DNA of 32,236 nucleotides from NCBI RefSeq assembly GCF_012396505.1, contig NZ_JAAXPN010000012.1, positions 1 through 32,236 on the forward strand, in the 5' to 3' direction. Source of the stretch: Periweissella fabalis (GTDB lineage Bacteria > Bacillota > Bacilli > Lactobacillales > Lactobacillaceae). How positions within the stretch are numbered: the stretch's first letter is position 1; every line of letters begins with the position of its first letter. Below the pieces are notes generated by a model. The model made no database searches and was not told where the DNA came from. It worked only from the letters and a program-made list of their open reading frames with translations. The position numbers and the translations under genes were made by a program. Positions 6,901 through 13,583 of the stretch are shown in pieces.

Positions 6901-7254
6901 ATGACAACTAAAGATGAACGCTTTGAAAAATGTACGGAATTAATTGATAGCATTGAAGATACACGTGAAGCAAAATTACATGATTTTATTGATAGTATTG
7001 GTGAACATCATCAAGATGGTTATGTAAAATTTATAATCAAAGATCCAGATAATGCTACTGAATTACTTGAAAAAATTAATGAATTAACATCTAAATTAGA
7101 TGATGTTGAAGTACCACAAGCCACTTTCAATGGTGAACTATATCCAGAACAGATTGTAGAATTAATTAAATTAGCTACCAATGATACTAAAATCATTAAA
7201 CAAATTGAAGCATTAATTGAAGAAAGTGATGTTGCTGAATTGGATTACAAATAA
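6901..7254 (+). CDS. Very acidic 117-aa protein, unknown
   Basis: I do not recognise this protein. It has 30 Asp/Glu against about 13 Lys/Arg, no membrane segment and largely helical heptad-like stretches (ELLEKINELTSKLDDVE). It has its own strong sigmaA promoter, a GAGG ribosome site and its own terminator, so it is an independent unit between the partition and replication genes. Such strong negative charge is seen in DNA-mimic inhibitors and in small accessory proteins; neither role can be assigned from sequence alone. Confidence 0.7.
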   Translation: MTTKDERFEKCTELIDSIEDTREAKLHDFIDSIGEHHQDGYVKFIIKDPDNATELLEKINELTSKLDDVEVPQATFNGELYPEQIVELIKLATNDTKIIKQIEALIEESDVAELDYK

Positions 7255-7260
7255 CACAAA

Positions 7261-7292
7261 AAAAACTACCTAATAATATAGGTAGTTTTTTT
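7261..7292. terminator. Terminator after the acidic gene
   Basis: A perfect 12-bp stem (AAAAACTACCTA / TAGGTAGTTTTT) with a 6-base loop has T runs on both strands. Confidence 0.85.
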
Positions 7293-7302
7293 ATTTGTTA
7301 CA

Positions 7303-7330
7303 TTACACTTGCACCTAAAATTTGTATAAT
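7303..7330 (+). promoter_or_regulatory. SigmaA-like promoter upstream of the helicase gene
   Basis: TTACAC (7303-7308), 16 bp, TATAAT (7325-7330). It is the first of three promoter-like signals in the 7255-7549 gap; the others are the class II motif at 7367-7388 and the class I motif at 7465-7496. Confidence 0.5.
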
Positions 7331-7366
7331 AAAAGATAACAAATCCATTGTTAAATCAACTAAAAA

Positions 7367-7388
7367 TGTAATCAAAAACATGTAAAAG
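7367..7388 (+). promoter_or_regulatory. Class II promoter-like motif, copy 1
   Basis: TGTAAT-CAA-AAACATGTAAAAG fits the shared pattern TGYAAY-N3-AAACATGTATAAG with one change in the -10-like part. The same 22-bp layout recurs at 9741, 17955 and 18147, and in degenerate form at 14717. Confidence 0.55.
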
Positions 7389-7464
7389 GAGTAAGGAATT
7401 AAATAATATCGAAAGTTCTAAACACAAAAAATATATAGAAAAAAGTTTATTTTTTTATGCTTTT

Positions 7465-7496
7465 TGATGCTCAAAAAAGGTTCATGTGAACTATAT
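7465..7496 (+). promoter_or_regulatory. Class I promoter-like motif, copy 1 (upstream of helicase)
   Basis: TGATGCTC, exactly 17 bases, ACTATAT, followed by a purine-rich GTAAGAGA. Four further copies with the same 17-base spacing lie in tandem at 10601-10925. It is 54 bases upstream of the helicase ATG. The boxes do not match sigmaA -35/-10 at standard spacing, which suggests an element-specific factor. Confidence 0.65.
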
Positions 7497-7549
7497 ATTA
7501 CGTAAGAGATAGAACAATAAAAATTACATTTAACAGAGGAGATTTAATA

Positions 7550-9202
7550 ATGGAAAACAACAAAACTAAAGTATCATTAACAGCAGGTGAACCAGGGGCA
7601 GGTAAGAGTTACACGCTTATTCAACAAGCTTATCAAGCTTTAATCAGTGGTAAGAGTGTTTATATTATGACACCAACACACAGTGCTAAGGCCAATTTGA
7701 TCACTACAATTGATAAGCAAGTTGATGAGTTCAAAGATTCAGTATCAGCACAACACTATGATGATCTTAAATCAACAATTCATGTGTTGTATGGTTATAA
7801 AGGACAACAAGAAGTATTTATTGATGAGATTGGAATGATTAACATCACAACATTATTTGGATTGTTTTACCAAACGGAACGGATTGAAAATGTTCATGTT
7901 CACCTATTTGGTGACATCAAGCAACTACCAGCAATTAAAGGTAATTCAGTAATTGAACAATTATTGAGAAATAACCTAAAAACATCATTGTGGCAATTTG
8001 CAAATGACAAATGTTATGACAACTTTATGTTCAAGGAATTATTAGCACCAGACATGTGGCATCTTGATAAACCAGTTGATGTAACTATCTTGAATCACAA
8101 TCACCGATTGAATGAATTGGGTTATACATCATACAATAATGACTTTTTCACTGATGTTATCAACAAAACAATTGAAATTGCCACACCAGAAGAACAAGAG
8201 TTTAATCCAGATTTTAATTCAGCAACATTATATCTTGGCCACTTACTCAAGGCAGTTAAAGATTATTCATTAATCCTAACACCAACACACAAGCGTGGTG
8301 ATGAAATCAATTCAGCACTTAAAGCAAATAATAATGAAACATTAGCACCATTCATTATCAACAACAAAAAGACTTATCTCAATCCAGTGCATAAGGATTA
8401 TGAATTATTGAAACTCAAGTTTGGATTCATTCCAGAAATTGAAGATGCGGATTTATTCGCTCAAGGTTGGACACATGGTAAGGTTGATAAAGATCAATAT
8501 GAATTTAGCTTCTGCACAACAGTTCATAAGGCACAAGGTGCAACAGTATCAAGTGTTGTATTTTATATGGGTAATGAGCCTATTGCTAACGGACATAAAG
8601 AACACTACTCAAACAATATGCTATACACCAGCGTTACACGTGCATCAGATGAAATTAAACTACTTGGTAAACTTAATTCATTTGAATTAATGCACACGAT
8701 TTACCCAAAGTCAGCACAAACCAGATGTGGACACTATCGAGCAGATGGAGCGGTTAAATTGTTGTTTAAACGGTTGCGTGAAATTGATGAAACACTAGGG
8801 GTTGATGATATTTATTCACTATATCAAGATGTGTTTAACACCATTGAATTAAGTGAAGAACAGGAAACTGAATTGTTAAATTATAGTGTTAAGAGTAATA
8901 TCTATACAAAAGAACAATTAATTAGAAAATTCAAGGATTACAAGATTAACACTTATGGTGTATTTGCTAAAAATGATTATAAGTATCTTGTATATGATAA
9001 ATTCATTGATCGGATTAATGCTAAGAAACAAGCTAAAGGTGGAGCTAACTCAAAGGGTAAAGGTAAGGTTCAAACCTTTATCAATAGTTTGAGTGATGAA
9101 CAACTAAAAGCGGTTAAGACTGATGTTGAATCATTATCAATGGTTAAATTTAAAGCTAAATACAATATGGATCGTCGGGCAGTAACTAAAGCGATTGCAT
9201 AA
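7550..9202 (+). CDS. SF1B (RecD/Pif1-like) helicase with an extra C-terminal module
   Basis: Motif I is GEPGAGKSYT (about residues 13-22), motif II is VFIDEIGMI, motif III is HLFGDIKQLPA, motif V is TVHKAQGATVSSVV and motif VI is LYTSVTRASDEI. These define a superfamily 1B 5'-3' DNA helicase, likely for replication or recombination of the element. The C-terminal 54 residues (9038-9199) are not part of the helicase fold. They resemble the tails of the HNH protein at 9817 and the sigma-like protein at 13584. GAGGAG precedes the ATG. No primase or polymerase gene accompanies it, so replication otherwise relies on RepA and the host. Confidence 0.85.
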   Translation: MENNKTKVSLTAGEPGAGKSYTLIQQAYQALISGKSVYIMTPTHSAKANLITTIDKQVDEFKDSVSAQHYDDLKSTIHVLYGYKGQQEVFIDEIGMINITTLFGLFYQTERIENVHVHLFGDIKQLPAIKGNSVIEQLLRNNLKTSLWQFANDKCYDNFMFKELLAPDMWHLDKPVDVTILNHNHRLNELGYTSYNNDFFTDVINKTIEIATPEEQEFNPDFNSATLYLGHLLKAVKDYSLILTPTHKRGDEINSALKANNNETLAPFIINNKKTYLNPVHKDYELLKLKFGFIPEIEDADLFAQGWTHGKVDKDQYEFSFCTTVHKAQGATVSSVVFYMGNEPIANGHKEHYSNNMLYTSVTRASDEIKLLGKLNSFELMHTIYPKSAQTRCGHYRADGAVKLLFKRLREIDETLGVDDIYSLYQDVFNTIELSEEQETELLNYSVKSNIYTKEQLIRKFKDYKINTYGVFAKNDYKYLVYDKFIDRINAKKQAKGGANSKGKGKVQTFINSLSDEQLKAVKTDVESLSMVKFKAKYNMDRRAVTKAIA

Positions 9203-9207
9203 AGATT

Positions 9208-9244
9208 AAAAGGTGTGGGATTAATTTTTCACACCTTTTTTGTT
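9208..9244 (+). terminator. Terminator after the helicase gene
   Basis: AAAAGGTGTG and CACACCTTTT form a 10-bp stem around a 12-base loop, followed by a T run. Confidence 0.8.
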
Positions 9245-9322
9245 TGTTTTTTTTGTGCATAACACTAGTGCCACTAATAGTCTTCACTTAGTGAAATGCA
9301 CGTTTTTTACAATCACACCTAG

Positions 9323-9718
9323 CTACGCTACGCTTGCTACATTCCGCTACGCTACATGGTGTGCATTTGCTACGCAAATACACCCTTTTCTTCCTTTTCT
9401 TACGAAAATTTGAAAACCTTTCACTTTCGCTACGCTCAAGTGTGGGCAGATGTATGTATTAATAACACTAAGTTTGACGTTATTAATAACACCAAAGATG
9501 TATACAATCATACAATCATACTTGTATGCACAACATTTGTAGGATTGGCGACAAGCCAATCCAGTGTGGAGCGTAGCGAACACACAAGGGTTTTAAAACT
9601 TTCGCAAGAAAGAAAGTGCGAACCGCAAGGTTAGTAAAGCCAACGGCAGTTGATAGATTAAACAGCGTAGCTAATTAATCAGCATGGAGCGTAGCGACAT
9701 GAACCAAGCGTAGCGTAG
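9323..9718 (+). ncRNA. Candidate large structured RNA (or structured DNA), about 400 nt
   Basis: This 614-bp gap has no convincing gene. Four long-range pairings are perfectly nested: 9323-9336 with 9705-9718 (14 bp), 9345-9353 with 9688-9696 (9 bp), 9369-9375 with 9665-9671 (7 bp), and 9426-9437 with 9569-9580 (12 bp). Inside are hairpins at 9457-9488 (10 bp), 9542-9562 (8 bp), and two with GCAA tetraloops (9599-9612, 9621-9632). The paired arms all use the repeated word GCTACGC/GCGTAGC, forward in the left half and reverse in the right half. A possible promoter is TTGTGC-N16-TAATAG (9253-9280). Phages of lactobacilli carry large ornate RNAs (ROOL, GOLLD), but I cannot confirm membership. 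A DNA role such as an origin is the alternative. Confidence 0.45.
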
Positions 9719-9740
9719 GTTATATCTTTGTGTGAATTAA

Positions 9741-9762
9741 TGTAATCACAAACATGTATAAG
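9741..9762 (+). promoter_or_regulatory. Class II promoter-like motif, copy 2 (HNH gene)
   Basis: TGTAAT-CAC-AAACATGTATAAG matches the shared pattern exactly. The ATG of the HNH gene is 55 bases downstream, a normal leader length. Confidence 0.65.
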
Positions 9763-9816
9763 TTTATATCAATCGCAAGACGGTTAAAGACATATAAACA
9801 TACAGAGGTGAACAAT

Positions 9817-10515
9817 ATGATTGAACAGTGGAAACCAGTACCAGCATATGAAGATAAATATGAAGCAAGTAATCTTGGTGTTGTGAGAAACATTAAGACT
9901 AAACACGTGCTTAAACCTTACACAAGAGGTGATGATAAACATTTGATGGTTAATCTATCTATCAATGGGCTATCTAATACGGTAAGAGTGCATAGAATTG
10001 TAGCAACACTATTTGTACCAAATTATAAATTCAATCATGTGGTTCATCATATTGATAATGATCCAACTAACAATAGATATGACAATCTTATGTGGGTAAC
10101 ACAACAACAAAATGTTCAATTTCAACAAAGAACAAAGAAAATTCACGTGATAAAAGATGATGAAATTATCATGACATTTGCTGGTAGACCCGAGTTTATC
10201 AATAAGGTTGGTTACACATTTGATAGATGTAAACGCCTTATGACACTTAAAGATGGTGAGTATTATTTAACATACACAATGTATCAACGGTTGATTAATG
10301 GTGATATTCCAATGGCTGATGGTGATAAGAATAAACAATCATTAGGTGGTAAAGCCAAGATTGGACGTGGTAAGGTGCAACAGTGGGTTAAATCGTTAAG
10401 TGATAGTGAACATAATGAATTAATTAATGATATGAACACTCTCAAGGGTAAAGAGTTTCAAGATAAGTACAATAGACGGAAAGATATAATTAAGCGTGTT
10501 TTACAATCAGCATAA
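9817..10515 (+). CDS. NUMOD4-HNH endonuclease with shared C-terminal module
   Basis: Residues about 2-50 (WKPVPAYEDKYEASNLGVVR) are a NUMOD4 motif. An HNH domain follows (VHRIVATLFVP, then VVHHIDNDPTNNRYDNLMWV), with HH, N and NL.WVT positions visible. This is the phage homing-endonuclease type, which nicks or cuts a specific site. The last 56 residues (10345-10512) match the tail of the helicase. I chose the ATG at 9817, which has AGAGGTG just upstream; an in-frame ATG at 9754 lies within the class II promoter motif. It may be a mobile gene, or recruited to a function of the element. Confidence 0.8.
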   Translation: MIEQWKPVPAYEDKYEASNLGVVRNIKTKHVLKPYTRGDDKHLMVNLSINGLSNTVRVHRIVATLFVPNYKFNHVVHHIDNDPTNNRYDNLMWVTQQQNVQFQQRTKKIHVIKDDEIIMTFAGRPEFINKVGYTFDRCKRLMTLKDGEYYLTYTMYQRLINGDIPMADGDKNKQSLGGKAKIGRGKVQQWVKSLSDSEHNELINDMNTLKGKEFQDKYNRRKDIIKRVLQSA

Positions 10516-10521
10516 AAAGAC

Positions 10522-10558
10522 AAACCACCAGTGATTAATTTCATTGGTGGTTTTTTTT
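10522..10558 (+). terminator. Terminator after the HNH gene
   Basis: AAACCACCAGTG pairs with CATTGGTGGTTT (one G-T pair), followed by a run of T. Confidence 0.8.
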
Positions 10559-10600
10559 ATTTATTAAGAAAAGGTTAAGAACAACTAAATCAATCAAATT

Positions 10601-10925
10601 TGATGCTCAATATGTCAAAAACTCAACTATATCTTATAGATAAGGGAGTAGGTAATTTACTTGAAAAATAAATAAACTTTTTTCGTGAAAATGATGCTCC
10701 TTTTTTCTAGTTAAGCACTATATAGAATAGAGGTTAAGCGGTATAAATCAGCAATAAGAATTTAAAAAAATAATTTAAAAAAATTGCTGAAATCGGTACT
10801 CAAAAATGTTTGATAAGAACTATATGTTATAAGGAGGAGCTAGTAGTTTTAGCAATTGATTTTGAAAAAATAATTAAAAAAAGTTGTTAAAAATGATGCT
10901 CAACTTTTGTTGGTAAGAACTATAT
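10601..10925 (+). promoter_or_regulatory. Tandem array of four class I promoter-like motifs
   Basis: The 477-bp gap 10516-10992 holds four copies of TGATGCTC-N17-ACTATAT: 10601-10632, 10692-10723, 10794-10825 (left box CGGTACTC) and 10894-10925. The copies are 91, 102 and 100 bp apart, and each right box is followed by a purine-rich GAG/GAGG stretch. Between copies 2 and 4 lie weak inverted repeats such as CAGCAAT / ATTGCTG. A short hairpin with T tail (AAGGC / GCCTT, 10940-10964) follows the last copy, before the gene at 10993. The constant spacing points to promoters or two-part binding sites read by one factor. Confidence 0.7.
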
Positions 10926-10992
10926 ATAAAGAAGAGGACAAGGCTTATTTATAGGCCTTTTTAATTTGAACAAATTTAAGGAGATTTAGAAG

Positions 10993-11286
10993 ATGGAACA
11001 AATGGAAAAGATTAATTTGATTAACAGTGGTTTGAACATGATTGAACGTTGGCAATACACGATTAACACAGATGAGTTTAACGCCACATTTGAGAGTTTA
11101 GCTAAGGAATTCAAACATGTGATTAATGAAAATGACTTGATGGAATTGATGGAACAACAAGTGATGGATTGGCTTACACGTATTCGATATGAACCAGTTA
11201 CAGTTGATCAATTACACAAATGTGGAAAGAACTTAGACACGATTATTGGGATTAAACTTGGTGCATTGGAATTAATGGAGGATTGA
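10993..11286 (+). CDS. Small 97-aa protein, unknown
   Basis: I do not recognise a family. The protein is predicted to be helical (LINSGLNMIERWQYTINTDE, then FNATFESLAKEF) and mildly acidic, without membrane segments or cysteine motifs. AAGGAGATTT precedes the ATG. It is the first gene after the tandem class I array, and the 47-residue peptide gene follows after 2 bases, so it is likely the head of an operon running to about 13518. Confidence 0.65.
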   Translation: MEQMEKINLINSGLNMIERWQYTINTDEFNATFESLAKEFKHVINENDLMELMEQQVMDWLTRIRYEPVTVDQLHKCGKNLDTIIGIKLGALELMED

Positions 11287-11288
11287 AC

Positions 11289-11432
11289 ATGATGATGATT
11301 AGTGGATTGGTTTTAGCAGTTGTTGCAGGTGTTGAAGCGGGTGATAAAGCGGGACGGAATGAGTTAAAACAGATGAAATTAGTTAATGCTCAATTGGCAG
11401 ATGTGAACCGACAAATTGAATCAATGAAGTAG
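11289..11432 (+). CDS. 47-aa peptide with N-terminal hydrophobic segment
   Basis: The peptide begins MMMISGLVLAVVAGVEAGDK and ends with a charged helix (NAQLADVNRQIESMK). The hydrophobic N-terminus could be a signal anchor. The ATG at 11289 follows the previous stop by 2 bases, and GGAGG lies at the end of the upstream gene, so translation is probably coupled. The function is unknown. A short TM segment with a soluble tail could be a membrane-linked regulator or a small phage accessory protein. Confidence 0.55.
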   Translation: MMMISGLVLAVVAGVEAGDKAGRNELKQMKLVNAQLADVNRQIESMK

Positions 11433-11518
11433 TTTATTTAAGCATTTTTAAGAAATGGGTATATTTATCCAGATTAAATTATATCACAAAACAAAACAAT
11501 AGAAAAGAGATTAAAACA

Positions 11519-12208
11519 ATGAGATTAACACAAATTAGAGCAGATTATGATGCAAAGCATGAATTAGTGAACACGTTGTGGACTGATGGACAACATGTGT
11601 ATGAATTTAAAAATGGTGAGTTTGAACAAAAGCACGAAATCAAAACAGGCAGATATGTATGTATAAGCACACCAGTTAAGAGTAAACGTGAAGATAAAAA
11701 AACATACAACATTCAGGTTCACCGCTTGGTTTATGTGGGTATGACAGGACATCAATTAAAGAAAGGTGAAGTTGTTCACCACTTAGATTCAAATAAATCA
11801 AACAACTTGATTAGCAATCTTGAATTAACAACAAGAGCCAGAAACACAAGTATTTGGTTCAGAGGTAAAGAAGAAATAACACGTAATCAACAACATGTTG
11901 AACTGATTGATGATGAACAAGTTTATATCGAAAAATACGGAATTATTGTCCATCGTGATGGCAGTATTCAACAAGCGAAAACAGGTAATCCAATCAAGAT
12001 TAAACATACAGGACGTAGCACAACCAATTTAATTATTGGTGTTTACGACCGCACGAAAGGTAAAGCCGTTGGGATTAGTTATCCAAGATTACTGGTTGAA
12101 ACATTTAATAAAAACATTCCAGCGGGTAAATGGCGTGCCTTAGCAATCAGTGAAGATCTAAGTGAGTTATACAACCCAGCCAATTATTATCCAGCAGTTA
12201 AGAAATAG
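11519..12208 (+). CDS. HNH-type endonuclease-like protein
   Basis: An HNH-like core is visible near residues 68-105: VHRLVYVGMTG, then EVVHHLDSNKSNNLISNLEL, with HH, N and NLELTT positions. A second half (YGIIVHRDGSIQQAKTGNPI, later ISYPRLLVETFN) resembles a further NUMOD4-type site-recognition motif, so the protein may bind DNA on both sides of its catalytic core. AAAAGAGATT precedes the ATG. It lies within the middle operon. It differs from the HNH at 9817 in lacking the shared C-terminal module. It may be homing or regulatory. Confidence 0.7.
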   Translation: MRLTQIRADYDAKHELVNTLWTDGQHVYEFKNGEFEQKHEIKTGRYVCISTPVKSKREDKKTYNIQVHRLVYVGMTGHQLKKGEVVHHLDSNKSNNLISNLELTTRARNTSIWFRGKEEITRNQQHVELIDDEQVYIEKYGIIVHRDGSIQQAKTGNPIKIKHTGRSTTNLIIGVYDRTKGKAVGISYPRLLVETFNKNIPAGKWRALAISEDLSELYNPANYYPAVKK

Positions 12209-12219
12209 GAGATAGAAAA

Positions 12220-12615
12220 ATGATGAATATTGATAGTTTAAATAACCAACTTAAAGCAACAGATGACAGATTAAATCAAGTGTTTAAAGCACTAAAGGAT
12301 ATTTATTTAATTGATAGCACACCAGCACCTTTAGTGGTTACACAAGAGCTTGGTTATGACATTAAAGCATACACACACCTATACAACAGTATTGAATTTG
12401 TTATTGGGAAATTAACCGCACTGGTTGATGTATTAGACAGTAAAGGATTTACAAACATTGACGGTACTCAATTAACTGGTGTTTCACCAATTTGGCCAGC
12501 CAATGAAATTGGTTTAGATAGTTTGAATGATGGGTATCAAGAGATTATCAGTGATTTACAACAAGCAACTAATAAAGTAGTTCAAGCCGCAAAGATTAAC
12601 GGCTTATCAATTTAA
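12220..12615 (+). CDS. 131-aa protein, unknown
   Basis: This is a soluble, probably helical protein with no recognised motif. It begins with a coiled-coil-like segment (IDSLNNQLKATDDRLNQVFK). It starts 11 bases after the upstream gene and precedes the sigma-like gene, so all appear to be in one transcript. The GAGATAGAAAA ribosome site is modest. Conservation of this order in related elements would be the best clue to its role. Confidence 0.65.
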   Translation: MMNIDSLNNQLKATDDRLNQVFKALKDIYLIDSTPAPLVVTQELGYDIKAYTHLYNSIEFVIGKLTALVDVLDSKGFTNIDGTQLTGVSPIWPANEIGLDSLNDGYQEIISDLQQATNKVVQAAKINGLSI

Positions 12616-12636
12616 GGATAAAAGGGAGATTTAGAC

Positions 12637-13518
12637 ATGACAACTGGAGTAAACAAGGAACAAAGAGAACAAAACCAATTAGCATTAATTGAGTTAATGA
12701 AATCAGAGGAATTGTTAGAAACACTGATTAATTCAAGAGCATTCAAGACTAATTTACATTTGTTAGTGAACCAAACACGCCAGCCACAATTAGATGCTCA
12801 AGCTGATTTATTATTTGAAACACTTGGACGGTTTAAAACTCAACGCCAAGAGATTGCTCAAATTGTTGAACGCTTAAAGAGTGAGGATAAAGATTTATCT
12901 TGGTTGATGACATTTGCTCAAAGACAATCACGAGTGAATTATTTCAATAAACTATCTAAACAGCAAGAAAATGAAATGAATATTGATGATGTGATTAGTG
13001 AAGATCAATTTATTGTTGATTCAGGTGTTGATCTTAGTGAATTAAACCGAGCAATCGGTTTGGTTAAAGATGTATTCAAGACTAATTCAGCAGATTTTAT
13101 TATCAGTGTTTTAGAAAATGGTGAAACTGAAACACGTGAGAAATTGGGATTAAATCAACAACAGTTTAAGACAAAAATGTACTCCATCACAAAACGAACA
13201 GCAAAAAGAAATCGTTTAAAGATTGATAAAGGTATTGTTGAAGCTGAATTAAACAAGATTAATCATCAGATTGAGTTGTTAGATAAGGTGATTCATGTTG
13301 TTGAAGATGATGGTGATTTAGATGAAATCAATTCAGTTATCAGTGAAGATGTTTATTTTTTCGATGAATTAATCTTTATGGCAAAGGTTCACAAACCAGT
13401 AGCAATGATGAAACAATTCACGAGTGTTGAGTTAAAGGATCAATATTTGTTTATCAATCGGGTATATGACTTAAAAAACGAATTACAAAAAAGGGCAACA
13501 AAACTATTAAACAAATAA
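12637..13518 (+). CDS. Putative divergent sigma-factor-like regulator, paralog 1
   Basis: The 293-residue layout suggests a sigma70-type protein. Residues about 57-110 (DLLFETLGRFK, then DLSWLMTFAQRQSRVNYFNK) resemble region 2, where the end should melt the -10 element. An acidic linker follows. Residues about 132-190 (LSELNRAIGLVKDVFKT, then LENGETETREKLGLNQQQFK) resemble region 4, with an HTH ending in ITKR. The gene at 13584 is a diverged paralog. This is inference from pattern, not a database match. A general phage transcription activator is the alternative. It would be a natural reader of the class I or class II promoter motifs. GGGAG precedes the ATG. Confidence 0.45.
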   Translation: MTTGVNKEQREQNQLALIELMKSEELLETLINSRAFKTNLHLLVNQTRQPQLDAQADLLFETLGRFKTQRQEIAQIVERLKSEDKDLSWLMTFAQRQSRVNYFNKLSKQQENEMNIDDVISEDQFIVDSGVDLSELNRAIGLVKDVFKTNSADFIISVLENGETETREKLGLNQQQFKTKMYSITKRTAKRNRLKIDKGIVEAELNKINHQIELLDKVIHVVEDDGDLDEINSVISEDVYFFDELIFMAKVHKPVAMMKQFTSVELKDQYLFINRVYDLKNELQKRATKLLNK

Positions 13519-13583
13519 ACGAGGTAAGAGCCACACAGAAAGTAAGGCTTTTTTATTTACGCAAAATTTAAGGAGAAAATATT

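Noticed and set aside
9347-9634. Open frames on both strands in the structured 9.3-9.6 kb region
   Set aside because: They are by-products of the GCTACGC repeats; no ribosome sites, odd composition, and both strands are open at once.
9244-9740. Conjugative oriT
   Set aside because: Inverted repeats alone suggested it, but no relaxase or mobilisation gene exists in the window.
9323-10515. IscB/OMEGA or HEARO-type RNA-guided nuclease (structured RNA beside an HNH gene)
   Set aside because: The 9817 protein is a 232-aa NUMOD4-HNH enzyme with no RuvC segments, so it is not an IscB-type nuclease.
10601-10925. CRISPR array
   Set aside because: The repeated boxes are short, split by a fixed 17-bp gap and spaced irregularly (91-102 bp); no cas genes are present.
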